The position numbers were made by a program, and so were the translations under genes. Under the pieces are notes generated by a model that was not told the DNA's origin, did no database searches, and worked only from the letters and a program-made list of their open reading frames with translations. Shown piece by piece: positions 8,377 to 15,723 of a DNA stretch of 18,513 nt; positions within the stretch are counted from its first letter, which is position 1, and each line of letters starts with the position of its first letter. This stretch comes from Planctomycetaceae bacterium (lineage in GTDB: Bacteria; Planctomycetota; Planctomycetia; Pirellulales; Thermoguttaceae): assembly GCA_031287585.1 (NCBI GenBank), contig JAITST010000396.1:1-18513 (forward strand). Direction: 5' to 3'.

Positions 8377-9302
8377 CAATCGACAAAATAATAATACCGG
8401 TAATACTGCCGCCGTCCGACGACGGAGTATTCAAAACGTTGTTCACCCGCCCAGAATCGAAACCAGCGTTGTGCAGCGTAATTTCAGGTTTTTTGCGGCG
8501 GGCGGTTTGCAGTGTTGAGGTAATAAATTCGGAGTTATCGATTTCGGATAGCCGTGAGAAGCAGGAACGGTTTGACGTTAATTGTATGACAGACGGCGGT
8601 GAACAGATAGACGTGGAAATGCAATCGCTCGCGATGTCGGGTGATAGTTTCGTGGGCGGTCATGCGAATTTGAAGTCGCGAATAGCATACAATTTGTGTG
8701 ACTTGCACGCAAAACAGGCTGCCAGCGGTGACGAGTACAGAGAACTTTTATGTTCTTACGTATTGATGTTTTGTAATTTTCCTATACACGACAAACAGAC
8801 AAATTTTGTTCATCATAATTATCTCTGTGATGAGTATGGTGACAAATTGACAGAAAAAATCGGGGCGATAATAGTTGACCTGACAATGTTAGGTACCGTA
8901 TTGAAAAAAACACCTACGGAAATGACGGACGAAGAAAAGTGGTCAATATTTTTCCGCTATGCTAACGAAAGAAAGCATCGCAATTTAATAAACACAATAA
9001 TTTCAAACAATAAGGAGATACAAATGGCAAACGAAATCCTGACATCAATAAGCCAAAACGAAAAAGAGCGGGCGCACTATCATTCGCGTATGCTGTTCCA
9101 AATGGATGAGCAAAGTAACAGAGCGGCGGAACGAAGAATGGGACGCGAGGAAGGACTGAAAGAGGGACGTGAAAGACAAGTTCGCGATACGGTCAGTATG
9201 ATGCTTGCTAGTGATTATTCAGTAAGCGAAATTGCGAGAATTAACAAATTGCCAATATCAATTGTCGAAAAAATACGTGATGAAATGGAAAATGATGTAT
9301 GA
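8373..9302 (+). CDS. Rpn family recombination-promoting nuclease / PD-(D/E)XK putative transposase, 309 aa
   Basis: The N-terminal region VFKTLFTRPESKPALCSVI followed by FDVNC and QIDVEMQ is characteristic of the Rpn/YhgA-like PD-(D/E)XK family (TIGR01784 type). D68, E82 and Q84 are the visible catalytic-type residues (D...E-x-Q). These proteins are DNA endonucleases linked to recombination and phage defence. The C-terminus carries the usual REEGLKEGRERQ coil (about 253-264) and a short helix-turn-helix-like end (YSVSEIARINKLPISIVEKI). GGAG at 8365-8368 precedes the ATG, which overlaps the previous stop (ATGA). A much stronger ribosome site, AAGGAG at 9012-9017, precedes the in-frame ATG 9024 (Met218); see the separate entry. 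Codon use is more A-rich than in the preceding genes. Confidence 0.88.
   Translation: MTIDKIIIPVILPPSDDGVFKTLFTRPESKPALCSVISGFLRRAVCSVEVINSELSISDSREKQERFDVNCMTDGGEQIDVEMQSLAMSGDSFVGGHANLKSRIAYNLCDLHAKQAASGDEYRELLCSYVLMFCNFPIHDKQTNFVHHNYLCDEYGDKLTEKIGAIIVDLTMLGTVLKKTPTEMTDEEKWSIFFRYANERKHRNLINTIISNNKEIQMANEILTSISQNEKERAHYHSRMLFQMDEQSNRAAERRMGREEGLKEGRERQVRDTVSMMLASDYSVSEIARINKLPISIVEKIRDEMENDV
9024..9302 (+). CDS. candidate intragenic small Rpn form (RpnS-like), 92 aa
   Basis: AAGGAG (9012-9017) sits 6 nt upstream of the in-frame ATG at 9024 inside the Rpn gene, a better ribosome site than that of the full-length start. Translation would give residues 218-309: MANEILTSISQNEKER..., the coil REEGLKEGRERQ and the C-terminal helix pair, without the nuclease core. 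Small intragenic RpnS proteins that inhibit the full-length Rpn toxin are reported in Escherichia coli, where they start inside rpn genes. The function here is inferred from position and ribosome site only. Confidence 0.5.
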   Translation: MANEILTSISQNEKERAHYHSRMLFQMDEQSNRAAERRMGREEGLKEGRERQVRDTVSMMLASDYSVSEIARINKLPISIVEKIRDEMENDV

Positions 9303-9360
9303 GTTCCACTAAATTAAAATCCTAACACATCAAAAAATTTTACCGAAGGAGATTAAATAA

Positions 9361-10461
9361 ATGCCTACCACACGTGGTGTATTGGCACTTGAAGATGGAC
9401 AGTGTTTTTCCGGTATTTCCGTTGGACACGAAGGTTTTGCGTATGGCGAAGTCGTGTTTAATACATCTATGACTGGTTATCAGGAAGTTTTGACCGACCC
9501 CTCTTACGCCGGTCAAATTGTCACGATGACTTACCCGCTTATCGGGAATACCGGTATCAACGATGAAGATAACGAATCCGCGAAGCCGCGTTTGCGTGGC
9601 TTCGTCTTACGCGAAATATCCGCAACGTACTCAAATTGGCGTGCGAAGCGTTCGTTGCAAGATTACGTGAAAGAGAACCAAATCGTCACGCTATCTGAAA
9701 TCGACACCCGCTCGTTGACTCGCCATATCAGAACACGCGGAGCGATGCGTGCGGTCATAGGTTGCGGCGATTGGAGTACCGACGAATTGGTACGGCGTGC
9801 GAAAGAATCACCGCGTCTGGAAGACGAAAACCTGGTCGAATTGGTAACGGCAAGCAAACCGTACAAGTGGGACGAGCCGGCAACGTGGCACAAACCGAGT
9901 CAGCAATACAAACGTAAAATTGTAGTTTACGATTTCGGTATCAAGTGGAATATGTTGCGGCTGTTGGTGTCGTATGGTGCGAACGTCGAGGTAGTTCCCG
10001 CGTCAACGAGTGCGGAAACGGTGTTGATGATGAAACCGGACGGAGTAATGTTATCAAACGGACCAGGCGACCCTGCGCGTCTTGATAGTATCGTGAGCGA
10101 AGTGAAGAAATTGATAACAAAATTGCCGGTGTTTGGAATCTGTCTGGGTCATCAGTTGATAGGGCGGGCATACAACGCGAAAACGTTCAAACTAAAATTC
10201 GGACACCGCGGCGCGAACCAGCCGGTACAAAATCTGAAAACGGGACAGGTGGAAATCTCGCTGCAAAATCACGGATTCTGCGTTGACTCAGAAACGCTTC
10301 CGAACGATGTTGAGGTACTATACAAAAACCTAAACGATAATACTGTTGAGGGAATCGCCCACAAAAATAATCCGGTATTCTCGGTACAATATCACCCGGA
10401 AGCAGCTGCGGGACCGCACGATTCGGTAGCGTTGTTTGAAAAATTTTTGAAACAGGGGTAA
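9361..10461 (+). CDS. carA: carbamoyl-phosphate synthase small (glutaminase) subunit
   Basis: CarA hydrolyses glutamine and passes ammonia to CarB for carbamoyl phosphate, feeding pyrimidine and arginine synthesis in the cytosol. The 366-aa protein has the small-subunit N-terminal domain (GVLALEDGQCFSGISVGHEG, then FNTSMTGYQEVLTDPSYAGQ, then EIDTRSLTRHIRTRGAMRAVI) and a class-I glutamine amidotransferase domain: LSNGPGDP, FGICLGHQ with nucleophile C261, QNHGF and YHPEA with H345 and E347. All are intact. AAGGAGA at 9346-9352 lies 8-9 nt before ATG 9361. carB is not in the window. The 58-bp gap after the Rpn gene has no terminator, so co-transcription is possible. Confidence 0.97.
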   Translation: MPTTRGVLALEDGQCFSGISVGHEGFAYGEVVFNTSMTGYQEVLTDPSYAGQIVTMTYPLIGNTGINDEDNESAKPRLRGFVLREISATYSNWRAKRSLQDYVKENQIVTLSEIDTRSLTRHIRTRGAMRAVIGCGDWSTDELVRRAKESPRLEDENLVELVTASKPYKWDEPATWHKPSQQYKRKIVVYDFGIKWNMLRLLVSYGANVEVVPASTSAETVLMMKPDGVMLSNGPGDPARLDSIVSEVKKLITKLPVFGICLGHQLIGRAYNAKTFKLKFGHRGANQPVQNLKTGQVEISLQNHGFCVDSETLPNDVEVLYKNLNDNTVEGIAHKNNPVFSVQYHPEAAAGPHDSVALFEKFLKQG

Positions 10462-10658
10462 CTTATATTCACGACAGTTGAAAATTGTGTCCTTCGAGTG
10501 ACGGTTTACTGTCAAGCAATGACACGTTAGCAGTCCAACGAGACAGCGGTCAAACAGATGACGAAGAATACCGGCTACGGTATAACAGCGAGTTTTGAGA
10601 TGCGGTAAATCGTGCATCAAAACTATAAATGAAGTCAATTTTAGATTTAGAAATCATA

Positions 10659-10687
10659 TCGACTAAAATTCAAAACCAAAATATAAT
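10659..10687 (+). promoter_or_regulatory. putative promoter giving a leaderless mRNA for the polyprenyl synthase
   Basis: TCGACT (10659-10664), a 17-bp spacer and a perfect TATAAT (10682-10687). Only 9 nt separate the -10 box from the ATG at 10697, so the start point would fall at or a few bases before the start codon. No Shine-Dalgarno site is present. The rest of the 10462-10696 gap shows no gene. Confidence 0.5.
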
Positions 10688-10696
10688 CACTAAAAA

Positions 10697-11707
10697 ATGT
10701 CCCAATTTCAAACTATCCCTGACAAACTAAGTCAGGTTTATGCGCTGCTAAAACCGGATATGGACGCTCTGGAAAATCTAGTGGCAAGCGAACTCGTAAA
10801 CAATGACACGTTTGTTGACGAAGTAGTTCGCTACGCATTCCGTCTGGGCGGCAAGCGTCTCCGTCCGGCACTGGTATTCCTAGCTGGTCACGCGTGCGGT
10901 AAGGTAGGTGAACCACACTACTTAATCGCAACAGCAATCGAACTAACACACACCGGCACGTTACTACACGACGACATTCTGGACGGAGCCGCAATACGCC
11001 GTCATTTGGCAACGCTAAATGTCAGGTGGGATAGCAACACCGCCCTGTTAGCCGGCGACCTGCTTTTCACGTTCGCGATGCAAATGATAACCCGTTTTGA
11101 TGACATAAACTGTTACAGAATTATGTCGGACGCAATACAAAGAACGTGTCGCGGTGAACTGCGTCAAATGGGAGCGAGAAACCGTTTCGACATAACAGAG
11201 GGCGAATATCTGGACATCCTATCAGACAAAACAGCCGCCCTAATCGAGGTAAGTTGCCAACTAGGAGCGTCCGAATCCAACGCTCCGCCCGAAACCGTAC
11301 AAGCGTTTCGTAAGTACGGTCACCACGTAGGAATGGCGTTCCAAATAGCGGACGACATCCTAGACCTAACGGGTGTAGAAGGCGAAACCGGCAAAACACT
11401 AGGCACTGACCTAATAAATCGCAAAGCTACCCTACCGTTAATCCACTACTTACACACAGCCGCCCCCGATGACCGTGAAAAGATGCTAAACCTGGTAACG
11501 GACGACGAACTAGGAAACGGCAACAGCGAAGCGATAGTAAAAGAGACAATAAAACGTCTAAAAGAATCCGGTTCGATAAAAGAAGCAAGAAAAAAAGCGG
11601 AGCAATACGTGAATAGGGCAATAGAACAAATCCCGAAAAATACGGGAAAATCAATCAAAACAGCACTAGAAACAATAGCCAACTTCGCAATATCAAGAAA
11701 AACATAA
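10697..11707 (+). CDS. trans-polyprenyl diphosphate synthase (IspB/HepT type), 336 aa
   Basis: This enzyme condenses isopentenyl diphosphate onto allylic diphosphates to make the long prenyl chain, probably the side chain of the respiratory quinone. Landmarks: GGKRLRPALVFLAGHACG, the first Asp-rich motif HDDILD with D92, D93 and D96, ALLAGDLLFTFAMQM, KTAALIEVSCQLGA, and the second Asp-rich motif IADDILDLTG with D219, D220 and D223. The 336-aa length and lack of a bulky residue directly before DDILD fit long-chain (C35-C40 class) synthases rather than GGPP synthase, but product length cannot be read from sequence. Codons end mostly in A or C, with many CTA, GTA and ATA, very A-rich at the 3' end. 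The mRNA is probably leaderless. Confidence 0.93.
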   Translation: MSQFQTIPDKLSQVYALLKPDMDALENLVASELVNNDTFVDEVVRYAFRLGGKRLRPALVFLAGHACGKVGEPHYLIATAIELTHTGTLLHDDILDGAAIRRHLATLNVRWDSNTALLAGDLLFTFAMQMITRFDDINCYRIMSDAIQRTCRGELRQMGARNRFDITEGEYLDILSDKTAALIEVSCQLGASESNAPPETVQAFRKYGHHVGMAFQIADDILDLTGVEGETGKTLGTDLINRKATLPLIHYLHTAAPDDREKMLNLVTDDELGNGNSEAIVKETIKRLKESGSIKEARKKAEQYVNRAIEQIPKNTGKSIKTALETIANFAISRKT

Positions 11708-11728
11708 ACAAACAAGCGTCACCCCCCG

Positions 11729-11756
11729 TTGCAAAAAAGAGAAAAAAGAATAAAAT
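11729..11756 (+). promoter_or_regulatory. putative promoter of tRNA-Ile
   Basis: TTGCAA (11729-11734), a 16-bp A-rich spacer and TAAAAT (11751-11756). This predicts a leader of about 40 nt before the mature tRNA 5' end at 11802. Confidence 0.45.
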
Positions 11757-11801
11757 TAAACAATAATAAAAAATAGGAGTTGTAAAAAACCGGAGTGAGC
11801 C

Positions 11802-11875
11802 GGGCGCATAGCTCAGTTGGTTAGAGCGCGTCCCTGATAAGGACGAGGTCCATGGTTCGAATCCATGTGCGCCCA
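11802..11875 (+). tRNA. tRNA-Ile, anticodon GAU
   Basis: A complete cloverleaf: acceptor GGGCGCA (11802-11808) with TGCGCCC (11868-11874); D-arm GCTC/GAGC; anticodon stem CGTCC/GGACG around CTGATAA with GAT at 11836-11838; variable loop AGGTC; T-arm CATGG-TTCGAAT-CCATG; discriminator A11875. CCA is not encoded. The 3' half is the integration site of the element that follows, which restores the tRNA end. The integrase gene overlaps the whole tRNA 3' part on the opposite strand and stops in the D-arm. Confidence 0.97.
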
Positions 11876-13210
11876 TATTTCTTTTTCGCTGTTTTTTGTA
11901 ACGTTTTGTAAGTTGTTGCAATCTAATGAGTTGTGTAAATCGTCAAAAATTATTTGCTGTTCAATTCCGTCATTTTCTGCCCCATTTTTGCCCCAAAAAG
12001 AAAACTCTGCCCCATATTCTGCCCCAAAGTTTTGACAAATTTGATGTTTTTCAGTGTCGGCGGTCAGTGTCTTTTCGCTTTGTGGTTGTCCAACTTTTTG
12101 ACCGTTCGCCCGTTCAATCTGGTCGCGGGTGATACTCCGATAATGTCTGCGCGATACACCAACGGTATGACCTATCCATTTCGATTCTTCATACTCCCCA
12201 AACTCTACCGCTATTTCGTCTGATAATGTCCGTCTCATATTTTGAAACGGCTTATCCCATATTTTCACCCCCGCACGTCCCCAAAGTTGCTCTATGAATG
12301 ACCGCATACTTTTGGGCAATCCATCGGGAAAAATCAGGTCACTGTCTCCTTCTTCCAGCAACGAATACGAATCTTCAAGGTACGGTCGCAATCGCTCGAA
12401 TATCGGCACGTCGTACCGCGTGCTTTTTGTCTTTGGACTATGAATAGTGAATGTTCCCGCTTTCCAGTCAACTTCACTCCATCGTAAGCCCCCCAACTCG
12501 CTTGGTATCCGTAAACCGGCGTAACGTGCAAGGGCAATTATTAGACGCTGTTTCGCGTTTACGCAACCTTTGTCTATCAATTGTTGCGTCTCTTCAACTG
12601 TTACGGTGTAGTACCGGCTTTCGTTGGTTTGGCTTCCACTGACAACGTGGGCAAATGGATTGCGTGTAAGAATTTCACACTTGACCGCATAATTAAAAAA
12701 AGACTTCGCAACGCCGATTACTTTTGAGACGGTTGCAGTCGCCCGCTTGCCATTGGTGCTTGTCGGTTTGTCTTCCAACCATCGCCGAAACTTCGCCGCT
12801 TGCTCTGGTTTAATCATATCTATCGCGGTATCTTTACCAAAGTATTCAAACAACAAATTTCGCACCCGCCTGTAAATGTCCCGCGTTGCCTTTTCGCAGT
12901 CTGTTCGGCTCTCAATGTAACCATCAAGAAACGTCCCTAATCGGCTTGCCTTACGTTCCGATACAAGTCCCATTTCGGATAATTTCGTGTGAAGGTCATC
13001 GGGGATACGTCCAATCCACGCCGCTGTCACCTGTGGCACTGGACAACCCGATAACACACTTGAAACAAGCCCCTCTACGTGCGTTAGCACCGTCTGCGCG
13101 TCCTTCTTCGAGATATTGCCGAGTACGATTGTACGGCGTTCGTTATGGTGAATTAGCCGAACCTTGTATGAAGTGCCGCTTTTTGTGCGGTATGTCTGTA
13201 AACTAGCCAT
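11813..13210 (-). CDS. int: tyrosine recombinase integrase whose 3' end is inside tRNA-Ile
   Basis: 465 aa from ATG 13210 (GGAG 11 nt upstream; the in-frame ATG 13261 has no ribosome site). It performs site-specific integration and excision. The N-terminus (1-60, SGTSYKVRLI...RRTIVLGNI) looks like an arm-DNA-binding domain, with a SAM-like core-binding domain at about 90-190. Catalytic residues: R234 (YAGLR), a Lys in SPKTKSTR (K260/K262), R326 in PFQNMRRT (a Q replaces the first His, as in many planctomycete integrases), H348 (WIGH) and Y357 (RRHY). Residues 396-412 (FGAEYGA, FWGKNGAEN) are encoded by TGCCCCA repeats. WAHM (446-449) is encoded by the att core, and the last 16 residues (DSNHGPRPYQGRALTN) by antisense tRNA. 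In an excised circle the tail would differ (see 17718-17912). Confidence 0.93.
   Translation of the reverse strand: MASLQTYRTKSGTSYKVRLIHHNERRTIVLGNISKKDAQTVLTHVEGLVSSVLSGCPVPQVTAAWIGRIPDDLHTKLSEMGLVSERKASRLGTFLDGYIESRTDCEKATRDIYRRVRNLLFEYFGKDTAIDMIKPEQAAKFRRWLEDKPTSTNGKRATATVSKVIGVAKSFFNYAVKCEILTRNPFAHVVSGSQTNESRYYTVTVEETQQLIDKGCVNAKQRLIIALARYAGLRIPSELGGLRWSEVDWKAGTFTIHSPKTKSTRYDVPIFERLRPYLEDSYSLLEEGDSDLIFPDGLPKSMRSFIEQLWGRAGVKIWDKPFQNMRRTLSDEIAVEFGEYEESKWIGHTVGVSRRHYRSITRDQIERANGQKVGQPQSEKTLTADTEKHQICQNFGAEYGAEFSFWGKNGAENDGIEQQIIFDDLHNSLDCNNLQNVTKNSEKEIWAHMDSNHGPRPYQGRALTN
11853..11876 (+). repeat. attachment site at the tRNA end (attL)
   Basis: 24 bp matching 17902-17925 at 22 positions. 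The last 15 bp, TCCATGTGCGCCCAT (11862-11876), are identical. The two mismatches (AA here, TT distally) fall in the T-loop, so strand exchange most likely occurred within the 15-bp identity block covering the T-stem and acceptor 3' strand. Confidence 0.85.
11978..12026. repeat. four TGCCCCA repeats, putative integrase arm sites (tRNA-side arm)
   Basis: TGCCCCA at 11978-11984, 11989-11995, 12008-12014 and 12020-12026: two pairs with starts 11 and 12 bp apart, about one helical turn. The second pair belongs to a 21-bp block (12008-12028) that is identical to 17832-17852 on the other arm. It lies 100-150 bp from the core, within the integrase coding region. Lambda-type integrases bind such repeated arm sites; binding here is inferred. 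Confidence 0.55.
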
Positions 13211-13254
13211 AGTAATAAAGTCTCCGTAAAGGGTTAAAATGTCTTGCAATTTTA

Positions 13255-13290
13255 CCGTCATTTGCTTTTGCGGTCAATTGCAAGTGACGG
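13255..13290. promoter_or_regulatory. inverted repeat upstream of the integrase gene
   Basis: CCGTCATTTGC (13255-13265) and GCAAGTGACGG (13280-13290) match at 10 of 11 positions around a 14-bp spacer, 45 bp upstream of the integrase start. It could be an operator for integrase control or a weak hairpin after the Bro-N remnant. No T-tract follows on the - strand. Confidence 0.4.
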
Positions 13291-13320
13291 AATTGTCTTG
13301 TGTTTTGCTGTGACGGGTTG

Positions 13321-13553
13321 TTATTCAAACTCGCCTTTTGCCTTCAATGTCATAAAGTATTGTCTGCCTTTGGCAGTTACAACGCACTGTGTATAATGGT
13401 GTCCGTTACTTTCTTTGTGATTTGTGAAATACTCGATGTGTTGGAATATCCCAACTGTTCGGCAATGTCTTTGGCGACAAACCAAAGATTGTTGTCGCGG
13501 TCAACGATTCTTACCGGCGAACCGGCATAATTGAAAATTATTAAGTCGTTCAT
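13321..13553 (-). pseudogene. broken Bro-N / phage antirepressor-like gene
   Basis: ATG 13553-13551 overlaps the primase-helicase stop as ATGA, so translation is probably coupled. The first frame gives 58 aa ending at TAA 13379-13377. Residues 1-51 are a clear Bro-N start (NDLIIFNYAGSPVRIVDRDN, then WFVAKDIAEQLGYSNTSSIS). Bro-N occurs at the N-terminus of phage antirepressors. The other frame (-1 relative) continues with CVVTAKGRQYFMTLKAKGEF and TAA at 13323-13321, which resembles the VTxKGxxYF end of antirepressor C-terminal (KilAC-type) domains. N- and C-terminal pieces joined out of frame suggest an internal deletion; a 77-aa product would need a -1 shift near AAGAAAG. Alternatively the 58-aa protein is functional by itself. 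Confidence 0.6.
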
Positions 13554-15649
13554 AGTAAATTCCCTTCATATTGTTCCGACACACTGGTTTGGGTTGTGGT
13601 TTGGTATTGTGTTAGCAATTCTGGAAACGGCACGGTGTCCAAAGATTCCCCCAAAGAATCCAAAGATTCCCGTATTTCTATCTGGGAATCTTTGGATTCT
13701 TTGGGGAATCTTTGGGCGGGCAACTCCCACATCCATTTTCCTTGAAAACCCTCCTTGTGAGTTTTTACTCCGATTTTTGTTCTGGCTCGTTTCAATTGTT
13801 TTAATACAAAACCTTCCTCTTGACCGGCGTTGAAAACTTCGGTCGCTGGCTTCGCTCCGTCTGCCAAAAACTCACGTAACCAGTTTTGGCAATCAATCCC
13901 GTTTTCGGTCGCGTTATCGTTTTGGATAAAATCCTGAAACTTCAACTCTGATTCGTAGTTGTCGATTTCGGCAATGCCGATTTTGTTGACTTCTACAATA
14001 TGAAACTCGATTGACTTTGCTTTTTTCGCTAGCGATTGTTTTGTGTTGACCGCAATCGAACCGCCATCTGGTTTTTCCATTACAGACCAAACACACCTAG
14101 CCGCTCCCTGAATCGCACTGCTCCCGCGTCCAAAGTCGATACCGTCATTGACCTGCCCCTTTCCGGCGTGGTGTGCAATTAGAATTGTCAAACCGTTGTC
14201 ACGTGCTTTCGCTTCAAGATTCGATAACAACATTCCCATATCCTCTGCCTTGTTTTCGGACAGTCCTGATATTGCGTTTACAAGCGGGTCTATGACTATC
14301 ACGGTTGCGTCATTTTTTATCGCTTCGTCAATCGCTTCGTCCCACTGTTTCCAGTTTATATTTTGTCCGTTTGGCTTTTTTATTGTGAAAATATTCTCAA
14401 TGTCCGCACCGCTATTTTCGGTTTTCACACGGATAATGCCGCCGCTCTCCTCTGTAATAAAGTACGCGATTGTTTCCTGCTTTCCGAAAAAGCCAACGGA
14501 TAACTTCGCAACTATCAGATGTAGCAACGCCGATTTTCCGATTGACGGCTTCCCCATAAAAAACGTAACGTGACCACGTGGAATGTGACCATCCCAAACC
14601 CACTCAATTACTTCGGGTTGTTCGTCTGATAAGCGGGTTACTACAAGGCGTTGTTTTTCGATTCGTTCTGTATCGTTGTCTGCCGATTCAACTTCGTCAG
14701 CGGCTTGGAACACGTCGGCGTTGTCTAACATTATTGCCAGGCGTTCCGCCGCCCCCTCATAATCGTCGGCAAACGAGTCGATGAAGTCGGCAACGTCCCG
14801 TCCGTCTGTTTCGTCCGGGTAGAAGTCGATAAACCGAACATCGCAACCGGCTGTGGTTAGGGCTTTGCCGACGCGGTTCATATATTTTCGTCCGGTCACG
14901 TCACTGTCAGTAAACAGGTAAACGGGGCGGTCGTGTACAAACTTCGTCCAGTCAAGTTTTGTGTTACTCCCGCCGCTCGCGGTGGTTACGATACCAAAAT
15001 CAGTTCCGGTTTTATCTGATAATTCACGGATTGCGTCACAACACTTTTCGCCCTCAACTATGATAATCGGCGTTTCGGAATTGTTGACGATTTCGGGCTG
15101 ATGTAACGGGACGAGTTCAACGCCGGTCATACCTTTGACGTAACTGCCGGTCGCGGTATCGTATCGCAACTGAAAACAATCCTTCGCCCCGTCCGAATAA
15201 TCCGCCCGGTCAACTTTGTATCGCGGTGTTCCGTCGGCGTTGCGGTATATCCAGTTTCGCCGTTGCGTGACCGTTCGCTTGCTGCTCGATGTTTTCGCGG
15301 TTGTTTTGTTGGCACGTGCGGTGTCATCGGCGGCGGTGTCAACTGCGTAAAGTTCGGATAACATCTTCACGGCGGCTGGATAGTCCACACCAAACTTAAC
15401 CTTGACCGCTTCAAAAGCGTCATAAATTTTGTTCCCCTCATGACGGCAACAAACCGCTCCGTCAGTATCGAACGACTGGGCTTTGTAAAGTCGGTCAGTA
15501 CCTTCGCCGCCGCAGCCAAACGGACAAGCCGTGCCGTTTTGGGTTTTCAGGTCGGTGTCAATGCCGACAAGTGAGTGCCAACGGTGCGGGGCGGATTTTA
15601 TCGCGTCACGTATCTTGACAGATATATTATCTTTGCTAGAATTATTCAT
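13550..15649 (-). CDS. primase-helicase fusion (zinc ribbon, Toprim, RecA-like RepA/AAA_25 ATPase), 699 aa
   Basis: Likely replication initiator-type protein of the element. Order: zinc-binding segment with C42, C46 (CPFGC) and C67/C68, H70 (CCRHEG); Toprim domain (IIIVEGEKCCDAI with E200, TTASGG, then LFTDSDVTGRKY with D248 and D250); linker; RecA-like ATPase with Walker A GKPSIGKS (366-373), Walker B VIVIDPL (D454) and ILIAHHAGKG (489-498); and a C-terminal winged-helix-like region (NWLREFLADG...KIGVKTHKEG). The Toprim and helicase parts fit DNA priming and unwinding. AGAAGGGA lies about 12 nt before ATG 15649. Its stop overlaps the Bro-N start, and a 12-bp hairpin lies in the 74-bp gap upstream. 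Confidence 0.88.
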   Translation of the reverse strand: MNNSSKDNISVKIRDAIKSAPHRWHSLVGIDTDLKTQNGTACPFGCGGEGTDRLYKAQSFDTDGAVCCRHEGNKIYDAFEAVKVKFGVDYPAAVKMLSELYAVDTAADDTARANKTTAKTSSSKRTVTQRRNWIYRNADGTPRYKVDRADYSDGAKDCFQLRYDTATGSYVKGMTGVELVPLHQPEIVNNSETPIIIVEGEKCCDAIRELSDKTGTDFGIVTTASGGSNTKLDWTKFVHDRPVYLFTDSDVTGRKYMNRVGKALTTAGCDVRFIDFYPDETDGRDVADFIDSFADDYEGAAERLAIMLDNADVFQAADEVESADNDTERIEKQRLVVTRLSDEQPEVIEWVWDGHIPRGHVTFFMGKPSIGKSALLHLIVAKLSVGFFGKQETIAYFITEESGGIIRVKTENSGADIENIFTIKKPNGQNINWKQWDEAIDEAIKNDATVIVIDPLVNAISGLSENKAEDMGMLLSNLEAKARDNGLTILIAHHAGKGQVNDGIDFGRGSSAIQGAARCVWSVMEKPDGGSIAVNTKQSLAKKAKSIEFHIVEVNKIGIAEIDNYESELKFQDFIQNDNATENGIDCQNWLREFLADGAKPATEVFNAGQEEGFVLKQLKRARTKIGVKTHKEGFQGKWMWELPAQRFPKESKDSQIEIRESLDSLGESLDTVPFPELLTQYQTTTQTSVSEQYEGNLL
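13639..13715. repeat. long 32-bp inverted repeat inside the primase-helicase gene
   Basis: A 33-nt arm (13639-13671) and a 32-nt arm (13684-13715) are complementary except for one extra C, around a 12-nt loop. Each arm contains two CCAAAGATTCCC-type units separated by CAAAGAA. On the - strand it encodes the Ser/Asp-rich stretch PKESKDSQIEIRESLDSLGE close to the C-terminus. The mRNA would form a very stable hairpin, and as DNA it could form a cruciform. Confidence 0.85.
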
Positions 15650-15683
15650 ACTTGTTATGAATCCCTTCTAAAAAATGGATTGG

Positions 15684-15713
15684 CATTGCGGCGGTGTGAT
15701 GACCGCCGCAATG
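15684..15713 (-). terminator. 12-bp perfect hairpin between the HTH gene and the primase-helicase gene
   Basis: CATTGCGGCGGT (15684-15695) and ACCGCCGCAATG (15702-15713) pair perfectly around a 6-nt loop. On the - strand a run ATTTTTTAG follows 9 nt later. That fits a partial terminator or attenuator which would lower primase-helicase expression relative to the HTH gene. The delayed T-run makes full termination uncertain. Confidence 0.5.
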
Positions 15714-15723
15714 TCGTTTCTGT

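Noticed and set aside
11655..11877. - strand frame through the tRNA encoding GAHGFEPWTSSLSGTRSNQLSYAPG-like peptide (given as GAHGFEPWTSS...SYAPG)
   Set aside because: This peptide is the well-known spurious translation of a tRNA antisense strand and continues into the polyprenyl synthase. It is not a gene.
13300..13530. + strand frame opposite the Bro-N region
   Set aside because: The opposite strand encodes a clear Bro-N domain, while the + frame is Cys-rich with no domain or ribosome site.
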